A stretch of DNA of 25,920 nt from Nitrospirae bacterium RBG_13_39_12 (GCA_001805125.1 MHEF01000154.1:17893-43812), one strand, 5' to 3'. Counted from the first letter of the stretch, positions 1-7,646 are shown. Notes: generated from the letters alone by a model not told the origin. Numbers and translations are program-made.

Positions 1-919
1 CTGCCTGATTGGTGAAAAAGTACGCTATGATGGCGGGCATAAATGGGACCATTACATAACAGATACTCTCGGACAGTATTTCGAATGGATAACAGTATGT
101 CCTGAAGTTGAGTATGGTCTTTCGGTTCCGAGGGAGGCGATGCATCTGGTTGGAGCCGCTGAGTCCCCGCACCTTGTAACTGTCTTCACAGGAGTTGACC
201 ACACCAAGGGCATGCTTAAATGGTCAGAGAAAAAAATTAAGGATCTCGAAAATAAGAATCTATGCGGTTTCATATTTAAAAGTAAATCACCCAGTTCAGG
301 TATCTGGGGAGTGAAAATATATAATCAGTCAGGGGTGCCGTCCCAAAAAGGAAGCGGCATATTCGGAGGGGCCTTTATCCGATATTTTCCAATTATACCC
401 GTTATAGATGACGGAAGGTTACATAATCCCAGCTTGAGAGAGAACTTTATTGAGAGAGTCTTCATTTACAAGCGGTGGAAAGAACTTGTAAATAAAGGCG
501 CCACTGTCAGGGATTTAATAACCTTTCATACTGAACATAAGCTACTAATCATATCCCATAGTCCAAAACATCACAGAGTCCTTGGACAGCTCGTTGCTGA
601 TGCAAAGAAATTTAAAATTGAAGACTTATACTCAAAATACATATTGTTATTAACTGATGGCTTACGTCTTCCTGCTACTGTCAAAAAGAACACAAATGTT
701 TTGCTGCACATAATGGGCTACTTGAAAAATTATTTATCTCCAGATGATAAGTCGGAATTGCTTGAGGTTTTTGAGAATTACCATAAAGGTTATATTCCGT
801 TAATTGTGCCGGTAACCCTTACCAGGCATTATGTCAGAAAATTCGATGAGCCTTATCTAAAGAGAGAACATTACTTGAACCCGCACCCTATTGAACTGAT
901 GCTCAGAAACCATGTATAA
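1..919 (+). CDS. DUF523-DUF1722 (TudS/YbgA-type) fusion protein, 5'-truncated
   Basis: The frame is open from base 2, well before the first in-window ATG at 140, so the gene starts outside the window and probably lacks only about ten N-terminal residues. The visible start reads CLIGEKVRYDGGHKWD, then a CPEVEYGLSVPRE block, both diagnostic of DUF523. The second half, ending HYLNPHPIELMLRNHV, is a YbgA-like DUF1722 domain. Some DUF523 proteins (TudS) are [4Fe-4S] thiouracil desulfidases; the role of the DUF1722 fusion is not established. Two conserved cysteines (CLIGEK and CPEVE) are present. The third expected position, in SPSCG, reads SPSSG here; I recall Ser also in other fusion members, so it may be a subfamily trait. 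Domain identity is strong; function is inference. Confidence 0.9.
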   Translation, partial: CLIGEKVRYDGGHKWDHYITDTLGQYFEWITVCPEVEYGLSVPREAMHLVGAAESPHLVTVFTGVDHTKGMLKWSEKKIKDLENKNLCGFIFKSKSPSSGIWGVKIYNQSGVPSQKGSGIFGGAFIRYFPIIPVIDDGRLHNPSLRENFIERVFIYKRWKELVNKGATVRDLITFHTEHKLLIISHSPKHHRVLGQLVADAKKFKIEDLYSKYILLLTDGLRLPATVKKNTNVLLHIMGYLKNYLSPDDKSELLEVFENYHKGYIPLIVPVTLTRHYVRKFDEPYLKREHYLNPHPIELMLRNHV

Positions 920-1007
920 GCTGATAAAAGTTTATCCCTCATTTCAAAAGCGTCAGATTTAAAGTATGAAAGAATGTCTTATTATTTTTGGGAATTGATA
1001 TAAGATT

Positions 1008-1751
1008 ATGTTTTCGCTAAATATTATTAAGAATCTGCTGCAGGCTCCAGTTTCCCAGCGCAGGGTGCTTGAGGAAACGTATGCTCTTCTACCGTCAACT
1101 AGCTGCCAGCGCAGAACACTCTGCTGTTCAATACTACCAGAAACTACACTACTGGAAGTATTGGCAGTTATTAAGCATTCAGCAAAGATGGCTCCAGGCA
1201 TTCGCAGACAACTGACTAAAAAAATTATTTGCTACTTCTTTTTGAATCCAGTTGAAATAACAATGTGTCCGTTTCTGGAAGGTCAGGAGTGCCTTATTTA
1301 CCGGAAGCGTTTTTTTGGTTGCAGGGCCTATGGACTATGGTCGAAAAAGTATTACGAAAACATTTCTGAACGCAGCCGTCAAGTTAAAAACCATGTCAGA
1401 AATCAATGGGAAATTCTGGGTATATCTCTACCACAGAAGGTAACTGATTTTCAGGTACAATATTGTTCATCCGTAGAAACAGACGGACATGTATCTACAG
1501 ACGATGATTTTATTCTAAATGTATCTGATAGAATTCATAATCTATCACGGCAACTTCACCAGTGGCATCAACTGTTTGTCGATGGATACTTTTCCGATAT
1601 GAGTTTCTTACTGGCCTCATTAATATTCGGGGTAAACGAGTCAATCCGGATGAAATTTGGCATCGTCAGTGATATCACTTCTACAGGAAATAAAATTAGG
1701 CTGAATAAAATAGTCGAAGCACTTCCTGATATTTTCGCAGATTTGAATTAA
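1008..1751 (+). CDS. YkgJ-like cysteine-cluster protein
   Basis: A 247-residue soluble protein with no signal peptide or membrane segment. It carries an early SCQRRTLCC motif (C33, C39, C40) and then MCPFL-x4-C-IYRKRFFGCRAYG (C87, C95, C105). This matches the layout of YkgJ-type putative zinc- or iron-chelating proteins, usually CxxCxxCC followed by CPxL..C.IY..RP..CR.Y. The second Cys of the first motif is Arg here (R36), so the metal site may be altered. The C-terminal 120 residues are not recognised. The start has only a weak ribosome binding site (GGAATTGATATAAG), so the N-terminus is uncertain. It lies 88 bp after the DUF523 gene on the same strand, possibly co-transcribed. Partners are unknown. 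Confidence 0.7.
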   Translation: MFSLNIIKNLLQAPVSQRRVLEETYALLPSTSCQRRTLCCSILPETTLLEVLAVIKHSAKMAPGIRRQLTKKIICYFFLNPVEITMCPFLEGQECLIYRKRFFGCRAYGLWSKKYYENISERSRQVKNHVRNQWEILGISLPQKVTDFQVQYCSSVETDGHVSTDDDFILNVSDRIHNLSRQLHQWHQLFVDGYFSDMSFLLASLIFGVNESIRMKFGIVSDITSTGNKIRLNKIVEALPDIFADLN

Positions 1752-1791
1752 TATATGATAATTTGCAAAACAATTTAGAACTATTTAATAA

Positions 1792-1850
1792 AACCTCAAA
1801 TTGCTTACAGCCTGATATGCGAATTCTACGATAATGCTACATTTGAGGTT
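1792..1850 (-). terminator. Possible long-loop terminator
   Basis: AACCTCAAAT (1792-1801) is perfectly repeated in inverse at 1841-1850, giving a 10-bp stem with a 39-nt loop. Read on the minus strand the stem is followed by TTTTATT, as expected downstream of the leftward lipoprotein gene. The region is also just after the rightward gene ending at 1751, so it sits between convergent genes. The long loop makes it weaker than a classical terminator. Confidence 0.35.
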
Positions 1851-1903
1851 ATAAAGGTTATCTACAGCTTAATTTCCATACAACAAATTCATACGAATAA
1901 TAT

Positions 1904-2308
1904 TTATTTTATAACTTTTACTACCTTGCTTCTTGCCACATCAGTATACCCTCCCTGTGGCCAGTTCAGAAACAATCTGAATTCATATTCACCTGTTTCA
2001 CCGGGAGCAGTAAATACAAGCACCCCCTTGCTCTGACTGTTAAGGTAATACCATTCACCATATTTTTCATTAGGTGTTTCCACTCTATATATGCTGATCC
2101 AATCCTGCAGAGCAGGTTTCTGTATGCCGGAAAATTCAACCGTTATTTTATCTCCCGAATGGACCTCTGTCTGATGTGCGTTAAGTGCAGGTGTTTTAGA
2201 AAATATACCCGAAATAAAATCACAACCCCCGGTGAGTGCCAGGATAAAAACCATAATAAAAACAACAGAAACTCGATTTTTATCTCTCAATGTATACACT
2301 TGTAACAT
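1904..2308 (-). CDS. Lipoprotein with Ig-like domain
   Basis: A 134-residue protein. The N-terminus has charged residues (LRDKNR), a hydrophobic stretch and a lipobox LTGGC, so it should be exported and lipidated on that Cys. The mature part is an all-beta, Ig/SKICH-like domain: a GDKITVEFSG strand, then DWISIYRV, GEWYYL, a GEYEFRLF strand and a closing VARSKVVKV. Such single domains occur in envelope and secreted proteins of many bacteria, without a defined activity. The ATG at 2308 is preceded by a strong GGAGG at the right distance, which fixes the start. It follows the zinc-ribbon membrane protein by 117 bp, probably in one transcript. Envelope location is confident; binding partner unknown. 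Confidence 0.75.
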   Translation of the reverse strand: MLQVYTLRDKNRVSVVFIMVFILALTGGCDFISGIFSKTPALNAHQTEVHSGDKITVEFSGIQKPALQDWISIYRVETPNEKYGEWYYLNSQSKGVLVFTAPGETGEYEFRLFLNWPQGGYTDVARSKVVKVIK

Positions 2309-2425
2309 TCTTTACCTCCTTTTCAGATTTAATCCGATCAAAGTTCATTAGATTTAACATTAAATATATTTTCATAAATAAATTATGATAAAGCTGTTTC
2401 TCTGAATCAAAATTTACTGATTCCG

Positions 2426-3520
2426 TTATTTCAACATCCCCTTTAAGAATATAAGAGAGTTTAAAAGTGCTGCTCCCATAATTGCAATGATTATAAGTGG
2501 TATAACAACATACCCAAGAGTACCAAGCGCTACCCACTTAAATTTCTCACCAGTAGAAGACAGATAAGCTACATCTCCTTTAATAGCGATTAAATCTAAA
2601 TAAATCAGATAAATGAAAATCATCTCAAAAGGAACAAAAAGTATTGATAACACTATTCCTATAATTGGAATCATGCTTATCCCAACTGAGATAAGCCAGA
2701 CTACAAATAATCTTACAAACACGTCGAACCAATATCCCTTCACGTACTCTTTACTCTTAAGTAATGCGTTCATTCCCTTTACATCATCACGTGCAAGAAT
2801 GAACTGTGCAAAAGCAAACCATATGATAAATATAACACCTGGTATGAAAAATAGTAAAAATCCACCTGTAACTATATGGAAAAGCAGTAAGAAAAGCCAT
2901 ATAAAAGGCCAGACCTTTTGCCATCCTTTTTCAAAAGCACCTTTTATCCCCAGGTTTTCATCTGTAACTGCAAAAATAAATGAACCGAAACCCCAGAATC
3001 CAGTTATAATACCTGCAATTATTCCGACTACAGCTCCGGCTGCAATCAGTGGTACCCTGATATCCGGCAATGCTTTAGAGAAGAGGAACCCTATCCCGAC
3101 AAAAACGCTTATCGGAATAATCATAAAGACTATAAAAAGTAGATAAAGGGCAATGAGCGTACCTGCCCTTCTCTTGTATATATCCCATGTTCTATCAAAT
3201 AGTTCTCCAACTCCGGTTAACCCATCTTTGTTTTCAAACTTTTCAGAATTAAGGCTTATTCCCTGAGGCTTCTCGTTTGTTGTATCTTTTACTATTGGTT
3301 TGAGTTTATCAACAGGAACTTCTCTATCTTCTTTTGGCGGCGTTTCTTCACTGGTTTGCTGATCATCTTCTGCTCTGCGTCGCTGAGTCCCACCATCCGG
3401 GACAGCTCTTCTTCTTTTCTGAAGGTCGAGGTACTTTGGGATTTTAACCCTGCACTTACGACAGTCTTCTGTTGGAGATTGTTCGAACCCGCATCGTGGA
3501 CATTTAAACTTTTCTTCCAT
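2426..3520 (-). CDS. Zinc-ribbon multi-pass membrane protein
   Basis: A 364-residue protein starting with a short treble-clef zinc ribbon (CPRCGFEQ ... CRKCRV, within the first 25 residues). A Lys/Arg/Glu-rich, probably disordered linker follows to about residue 100. About six hydrophobic segments then fill residues 115-360, including the IIPISVFVGIGFLF and LFFIPGVIFIIWFAF segments. This layout resembles zinc-ribbon proteins with DUF975/GPDPase-type membrane domains, which lack a known enzymatic role. No catalytic motif is visible. The ATG at 3520 has only a weak GGGG ribosome binding site, but the zinc ribbon begins right after it, which supports the start. The next gene downstream is the lipoprotein, suggesting an envelope function; this is inference. 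Confidence 0.72.
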   Translation of the reverse strand: MEEKFKCPRCGFEQSPTEDCRKCRVKIPKYLDLQKRRRAVPDGGTQRRRAEDDQQTSEETPPKEDREVPVDKLKPIVKDTTNEKPQGISLNSEKFENKDGLTGVGELFDRTWDIYKRRAGTLIALYLLFIVFMIIPISVFVGIGFLFSKALPDIRVPLIAAGAVVGIIAGIITGFWGFGSFIFAVTDENLGIKGAFEKGWQKVWPFIWLFLLLFHIVTGGFLLFFIPGVIFIIWFAFAQFILARDDVKGMNALLKSKEYVKGYWFDVFVRLFVVWLISVGISMIPIIGIVLSILFVPFEMIFIYLIYLDLIAIKGDVAYLSSTGEKFKWVALGTLGYVVIPLIIIAIMGAALLNSLIFLKGMLK

Positions 3521-3745
3521 TAAATACCCCAGTTTTATCTATCTCAATATGTTTAATGAAAATCCCTAAGCTCAGCCCAAGATTCGATTAATATCAGGTC
3601 AGCAGAAAATTGTTTGTAGATTCAAATCCATCTTAGCATATTTTCAATACCGACATACCTAAAATTATCATCGCCTTAGGTAAATGTAAGGAATTCGGGG
3701 CTAAATTTAATACTTCTATTATTTACAATAACTTTACAGGTATTT

Positions 3746-3772
3746 AAAAAAGCTGAATTCACCAACGGTGAA
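3746..3772 (-). terminator. Rho-independent terminator
   Basis: On the minus strand TTCACC-GTT-GGTGAA forms a perfect 6-bp stem with a 3-nt loop (3758-3772), followed by TTCAGC and six T residues (3746-3751 on the plus strand as A's). It lies 16 bp beyond the stop of the small Cys-rich gene and would end the ferredoxin/small-protein transcript. Confidence 0.75.
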
Positions 3773-3787
3773 CATTTAAGGTTTCCT

Positions 3788-3946
3788 TCAGCAGCCAGGT
3801 TCTCCAGGATGGCCACAACAACTTTTCAGTCTTACAATTTTAATAGCGTTATTTTTAAGAAAATAATATATTTTTTTCTTTAATGACATAGGCATTTTTA
3901 GATTATCAAGAAATTCCTTCGCATCAGGTCTCTCACTATCACACAT
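3788..3946 (-). CDS. Small Cys-rich protein with CCGHPGEPGC tail
   Basis: A 52-residue protein starting MCDSERPDAKEFLDNLK, with a basic, probably helical middle (SLKKKIYYFLKNN) and a C-terminus ending SCCGHPGEPGC. The frame stays open further upstream, but the ATG at 3946 has an AAAGGAG ribosome binding site six bases away, and the upstream extension is hydrophobic and unsupported, so I use 3946. Four clustered or terminal cysteines plus a histidine could bind a metal or Fe-S cluster. I recall similar short tails (CCGNxGEPGC) in hypothetical proteins of anaerobes, with no known function. It lies 77 bp after the ferredoxin-like gene and just before a terminator, so the two very likely share a transcript and redox context. 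Confidence 0.7.
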   Translation of the reverse strand: MCDSERPDAKEFLDNLKMPMSLKKKIYYFLKNNAIKIVRLKSCCGHPGEPGC

Positions 3947-4023
3947 TTTAATCTCCTTTAAAAGATCAGTTTTTATCCATATTTTACTTAAAATTACCAA
4001 AATAATATTAAGGCAGATATTTT

Positions 4024-4773
4024 TTATACTTTGCATTCAGGTTTGCCAAGGATCTCGCCACGAATGCTGATAACAATCTCTTTCACAGGAACCTCTTTCC
4101 CTGCGATTTCCATCCCTTTTCGGACTATTACTGGCAAGGCAGAACAACAGGGAACCTCCATGTCGATTACCGTGACGCTTTGAATATCTGCCACTCTGAA
4201 AATATCTGCAAATTTTTTAACATACTCCTGAATATTATCAAACTTCGGACATCCTATTAATACTGCCCTGCCCTTCAGGAAATCACGATGGAAGTCAGGA
4301 TAAGCTACTGGTACACAGTCTGCAGCAACCAGAAGATTTGCTTTATTGAGGAACGAAGCTGTCTCTGGCACCAGCCTAATCTGCACAGGCCAATGAGATA
4401 ATGCTGAATCAGAATTGACCTGAGATATCGGCTGCTCTGTCTGCTTATAAGACGAACTGAATGTTTGAATACTGCTTGACGGACATCCGCAAGGCAGACT
4501 TATTTCAGTGGTCTTTTTCGCATGTTCTCTCTCCCTCAAGTATTCCTCAACCGCTTCCTGATCAAAATCATCAGCTTTTCTCTCTATAATTTTGATAGCT
4601 CCTTGTGGACATTCCTTTAAACATGCACCCAGCCCATCACAATATCTTTCTGAAACCAGCCGTGCTTTGCCATTCACAATTTTGATAGCTCCCTCTGCAC
4701 ATGCGGGTATGCATTGACCACAACCGTCACAAAGTTCCTCATCGAATTCTACTATCTTTCTGTTCACTTTCAT
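4024..4773 (-). CDS. Two-cluster 4Fe-4S ferredoxin-like protein
   Basis: A 249-residue protein. Residues 15-25 hold a complete 4Fe-4S motif (C15, C18, C21, C25, then AEGA). Residues 45-55 hold a second motif, CDGLGACLKECP, with Cys at 45, 51 and 55 but Leu at 48 where the second ligand is expected; I believe this is usual in the family. Further cysteines follow in LPCGCP, ADCVP, IGCPKF, VPCCSALP and the C-terminal PEC. The rest is a conserved domain of unknown function often annotated only as 4Fe-4S binding protein. The start at 4773 is chosen because AGGAGG lies five bases upstream; a 24-residue longer form from 4845 lacks a ribosome binding site. It is divergent from a Crp/Fnr gene and upstream of the tiny Cys-rich protein. 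Likely electron transfer or redox/NO response; inference. Confidence 0.82.
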   Translation of the reverse strand: MKVNRKIVEFDEELCDGCGQCIPACAEGAIKIVNGKARLVSERYCDGLGACLKECPQGAIKIIERKADDFDQEAVEEYLREREHAKKTTEISLPCGCPSSSIQTFSSSYKQTEQPISQVNSDSALSHWPVQIRLVPETASFLNKANLLVAADCVPVAYPDFHRDFLKGRAVLIGCPKFDNIQEYVKKFADIFRVADIQSVTVIDMEVPCCSALPVIVRKGMEIAGKEVPVKEIVISIRGEILGKPECKV

Positions 4774-4881
4774 AATATCCTCCTGCATATTTTCTAAGAC
4801 ATCTTTATCAAAAAACAATTGATTTGAGTGATTTTCTAATTCCATTAGTATTATCTTAATTAAAAACTTAACCAGTTATCC

Positions 4882-4895
4882 TTGACTTAAGTCAA
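4882..4895. promoter_or_regulatory. Crp/Fnr-family operator palindrome
   Basis: TTGACTTAAGTCAA is a perfect 14-bp palindrome of the FNR/DNR/HcpR type (TTGA-N6-TCAA). It lies between the divergent ferredoxin-like and Crp/Fnr genes. A possible leftward -10 (GATAAT on the minus strand, 4850-4855) would put the palindrome centre about 41-46 bases upstream of the start, a typical class II activator position. For the rightward gene it lies near -73. The neighbouring regulator has the Glu..Ser-Arg recognition residues expected to read TTGA half-sites. Confidence 0.7.
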
Positions 4896-4926
4896 AATAA
4901 ACAATTCATTTATAAAAAGTTTAATA

Positions 4927-4955
4927 TTGATTCCAGGAGTATATTTTTATATTAT
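4927..4955 (+). promoter_or_regulatory. Sigma70-type promoter of the Crp/Fnr gene
   Basis: TTGATT (4927-4932), a 17-bp spacer and TATTAT (4950-4955) give a near-consensus promoter. The predicted start is around 4962, only about nine bases before the ATG at 4971, so the leader would be very short and lacks a strong ribosome binding site. Confidence 0.45.
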
Positions 4956-4970
4956 TTAGCTAGAGAAATT

Positions 4971-5657
4971 ATGGGAACAAAAACTATCCTTACACAAATT
5001 CCTATTTTCAAGGGGTTATCACCAAAACAGATTGAAACATTGTCTAATACCCTGGTTGAATTAAATTTCAAACGGGATCATATAATATTTTCTGAGGGGG
5101 ATGAAGCCACAGGTTTTTATATTTTAATATCAGGAAGAATTAAGGTTTTTAAGATTTCTCTTGAGGGAAAAGAACAGATACTGCATATTTTTGGTCCCGG
5201 AGATATTTTTGGAGAGGTACCAATGTTTGAAGGTAACCATTTTCCTGCTAATGCTGAAACAATTGAAAAAAGCCGTCTTTTATTTTTTCAAAGATCAAGC
5301 CTTATAGAATTGATTAAAAAAGAACCGAATCTTGCCATGAATATGCTTGCAGCACTTTCGATCCGTCTCAGACAGCTTGCTCATCTCATCGAAGACCTCT
5401 CTCTGAAAGAAGTTCCCGGAAGGCTTGCTGCATATCTACTTTATTTGAGCGACCGAGTTGAAAGAAATTCTGAACTTAAACTTGATATTCCCAAAGGACA
5501 ATTAGCAAGTCTTTTGGGAACTATTCCTGAAACACTGTCCAGAATTTTCAATAAGATGAACCGCAAGGGTCTTATCAAAATCAAAGGCCGTAAAATAAGA
5601 CTATTGAATAAAGAGGCTCTAAAAGAAGTAGCAGCAGGAGGAAAACTCTTAATATAA
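4971..5657 (+). CDS. Crp/Fnr-family transcriptional regulator, cysteine-free
   Basis: A 228-residue protein with the full family layout: cyclic-nucleotide-binding-like beta barrel (about residues 15-115, with a GDIFGEVPMF block), a dimerisation helix (about 118-148) and a winged helix-turn-helix (about 150-220). The recognition helix IPETLSR has E187, S190 and R191, matching the E-SR residues by which E. coli FNR reads TTGA. There is no cysteine at all, so it cannot carry an FNR-type Fe-S cluster; sensing through heme, as in DNR/HcpR relatives, or another ligand is possible but not shown. The effector loop is not that of a clear cAMP binder. It is divergent from the ferredoxin-like gene, with a matching palindrome between them, so it probably controls that gene and perhaps itself. 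Confidence 0.9.
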   Translation: MGTKTILTQIPIFKGLSPKQIETLSNTLVELNFKRDHIIFSEGDEATGFYILISGRIKVFKISLEGKEQILHIFGPGDIFGEVPMFEGNHFPANAETIEKSRLLFFQRSSLIELIKKEPNLAMNMLAALSIRLRQLAHLIEDLSLKEVPGRLAAYLLYLSDRVERNSELKLDIPKGQLASLLGTIPETLSRIFNKMNRKGLIKIKGRKIRLLNKEALKEVAAGGKLLI

Positions 5658-5672
5658 TACTACGGTAAAAAG

Positions 5673-6110
5673 ATGATACCATTAAACGGAATTACAGCTG
5701 GATTACTGGCAGGCATATTGATGAGTACAGTCTCCGATATCGCTTATCGAATAGGTATCTTCAAGTCAAGCCTCACCCTAATTGATGGATATTTTTCCCT
5801 TAAAGTTATCAGAGCAAAGATTGGTATAAAAAGAATGTATATCTTTGGAATACCTTTGCACCTTTTCACAAGTGCTGTCTTCGGTAGCATTTATGTATTC
5901 ATTATTAATCTTCTGAAATGGAATGCCACATCAGTCTTGATGATCACCTTATATATTATCTTACTATGGCTTTCAATGCTGTTCATAGCTCTCCCTGTTG
6001 CTGGTTTTAGATTCTTAGGAAGAAAATTGGGGGCATCTACCTGGCTTGAGCAGTTGATTCTGCATATAGTTTTTGGCACGGGACTGTTTGTTGCCCTGAG
6101 ATTAATGTAG
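5673..6110 (+). CDS. Small integral membrane protein
   Basis: A 145-residue hydrophobic protein with about four membrane segments: near residues 5-25 (GLLAGILMSTV), 55-80 (IPLHLFTSAVFGSIYVFII), 88-112 and 128-144. Short basic loops (GIKRMY, FRFLGRKLG) separate them. No catalytic motif or recognised family is visible. It begins 16 bp after the Crp/Fnr stop on the same strand, so the two are probably co-transcribed. Its ribosome binding site is weak (GGTAAAAAG). Heme or redox work related to the regulator is possible, but there is no direct support. Confidence 0.65.
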   Translation: MIPLNGITAGLLAGILMSTVSDIAYRIGIFKSSLTLIDGYFSLKVIRAKIGIKRMYIFGIPLHLFTSAVFGSIYVFIINLLKWNATSVLMITLYIILLWLSMLFIALPVAGFRFLGRKLGASTWLEQLILHIVFGTGLFVALRLM

Positions 6111-6254
6111 AATTTAATTTTTCTTTTGTTCTCTTTATCATTCAACAACAAAATATTCTGCTCGAAAATCTCCGATAACAACAGTCACACTTTTTGCCAG
6201 AATTGAATGTATTCGAAAAACTGTATCTTAGGATACAAGTGAATTAAGAGAGGA

Positions 6255-6632
6255 CTATTTTGAAATTTCTATTCTGACATGAACTGAGCTGCCAAGTTTT
6301 TTCATAACATCATAATGACCTGTTAATTTACCAACAGGGTTTACAGGTGAGACTGCCCTTGGTTCAATTCCGCTGCTTACCGGAGTAGGTCCAAAAAATA
6401 TACAGAGAGCTTTGCCAGCAGGCCATACTGCCAGTTCCCCTACTTCCATAACTTCCCGCGCCTCTTGTGAAAGTTCAACATCAATTCCACAATCTCCATA
6501 ATATTCGTCCCCCCATCTGGACATCGACAATTCAAGAGGAAGAAGTGTCCTTAGTTTTTTTGCAGAAAGTGAGTCATTAAGTTCTGCCGGAATTATCAAA
6601 GCCCCTGTTTTTATAATTACTGTAGTTGGCAT
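6255..6632 (-). CDS. TM1367-type cyclophilin-like protein
   Basis: A 125-residue protein resembling the TM1367 (DUF369, cyclophilin-like) family, small beta-barrel proteins with a cyclophilin fold but without demonstrated prolyl isomerase activity in most members. Supporting features are the N-terminal TVIIKTG strand, SRWGDEYYGD, the ELAVWPAG turn, the FFGPTP motif and a C-terminal VHVRIEI strand. There is no signal peptide, so it should be cytoplasmic. It starts 22 bp after the isoaspartyl peptidase stop and almost certainly shares its transcript. Family placement rests on these motifs from memory; function is unknown. Confidence 0.72.
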   Translation of the reverse strand: MPTTVIIKTGALIIPAELNDSLSAKKLRTLLPLELSMSRWGDEYYGDCGIDVELSQEAREVMEVGELAVWPAGKALCIFFGPTPVSSGIEPRAVSPVNPVGKLTGHYDVMKKLGSSVHVRIEISK

Positions 6633-6654
6633 GGCTTCATCACAGAATATGGAT

Positions 6655-7557
6655 TTATAAAAAATGCGTTAATGTATAACTTGCCATTCCAGTATTAGAC
6701 ATTGACGCATACCCTTCTTTTGATATAGCTATAATGCCTACTTTAATTTCAGAAGAAAACATTTTAATTCCCAGCTCACAAGCTTTCTTGATATCTTTAC
6801 CATTGGCTACCATATCATAAACTGTTTTTGCCAGCATTTTTTTTATAATCTCTTCTCCCATTCCAGTTGTTGCAACGGCACATGCAGGACCTGAATAGAA
6901 ACCACAGCCTATCATTGGGCTATCACCTACTCTCCCCTGCATCATCGGCGAAAATCCACCTGTAGAATTTGCTACAGCAAGCATACCTTTTTTATCTATA
7001 GCAACAGATCCGACAGTGTCGCATAGTATATCCTTATAGGAACCACTTTTATAATTCCATAACTTTTCAATATCATAGTCTTTCCAACGGTAATCTTCCC
7101 CACTTAAATTACCCTCTTTTATTTTCTGCTTTATTTCTTTATATCTTTCCATGGCATAATCTGAAACCTTATAAAATTGTGCAAATCCCTGTTTTCTTGC
7201 GAATGCCGTCGCACCTTCCCCGGCTAATGCAACATGAGGGGTTTCCAAAACAGCACGTGCAACTTGTATTGGATTCTTAACATTTCTTATTGCAATGACT
7301 ATTCCAATTTTACCTTTTGAATCCATAACAGATGCATCCATCTCTACTGTCTTTCCATCAAGACGTAATGCAGAGCCATATCCGGCATTGAACCTGCCGT
7401 CATCTTCAAGAATACGGACTGCTTCTACCACTGCATCTAAAGCGCTTTTGCCTGCTTCAATAAACCCGAAGGCTGACTCGCATGCAACTTTACATCCATC
7501 TGAGAAATGGCTAGGCGATCCTGCTCCTCCATGAACTATCACACCATAATGAATCAT
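6655..7557 (-). CDS. Isoaspartyl peptidase / L-asparaginase, Ntn-hydrolase
   Basis: A 300-residue member of the plant-type asparaginase family. These cytoplasmic enzymes cleave isoaspartyl dipeptides and asparagine after autocatalytic processing into alpha and beta subunits. The N-terminal HGGAG, the FNAGYGSAL block and DASVMD are all present. The nucleophile and cleavage site is T181 in CDTVGSVA, followed by NSTGG, GDSPMIGCG and the ATTGMGEEII block. Length and motif order are normal, so it looks complete and active. The family recycles damaged isoaspartyl residues or degrades asparagine. The ATG at 7557 lies at the conserved N-terminus; its ribosome binding site is modest. It is followed at 22 bp by the cyclophilin-like gene. 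Confidence 0.9.
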   Translation of the reverse strand: MIHYGVIVHGGAGSPSHFSDGCKVACESAFGFIEAGKSALDAVVEAVRILEDDGRFNAGYGSALRLDGKTVEMDASVMDSKGKIGIVIAIRNVKNPIQVARAVLETPHVALAGEGATAFARKQGFAQFYKVSDYAMERYKEIKQKIKEGNLSGEDYRWKDYDIEKLWNYKSGSYKDILCDTVGSVAIDKKGMLAVANSTGGFSPMMQGRVGDSPMIGCGFYSGPACAVATTGMGEEIIKKMLAKTVYDMVANGKDIKKACELGIKMFSSEIKVGIIAISKEGYASMSNTGMASYTLTHFL

Positions 7558-7614
7558 CTCTGTACTTTAACTTTCATATTTTTTGTATATGTTATATTGG
7601 ATAGAGATTCTGAA

Positions 7615-7646
7615 TCATAAATGCCTTTTGTATTAAAGGCATATGA
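7615..7646. terminator. Hairpin between OMP relic and asparaginase
   Basis: ATGCCTTT (7621-7628) and AAAGGCAT (7635-7642) form a perfect 8-bp stem with a 6-nt loop, and TCAT/ATGA extend it after a two-base bulge. There is no T-run on either side, so it is a hairpin of uncertain function, perhaps a weak or rho-assisted terminator for the leftward acyl-CoA dehydrogenase transcript. Confidence 0.3.

Noticed and set aside
2613..3146. Rightward 177-residue frame
   Set aside because: It is antisense to the membrane protein and rich in Ile/Thr/Asn/Pro as expected for a shadow of hydrophobic codons.
3649..3683. ACCTAA...TTAGGT inverted repeat in the spacer after 3540
   Set aside because: Six-base arms far apart in AT-rich DNA; expected by chance.
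3947..4036. Longer start for the small Cys-rich protein
   Set aside because: The 30-residue extension overlaps the end of the ferredoxin-like gene; the internal ATG has a clear AAAGGAG.
4774..4845. Longer start for the ferredoxin-like protein
   Set aside because: No ribosome binding site before 4845, while AGGAGG stands before the ATG at 4773.
6222..6239. TGTATC-TTAG-GATACA inverted repeat
   Set aside because: Six-base arms between convergent genes without a T-run; too weak to name as a terminator or operator.
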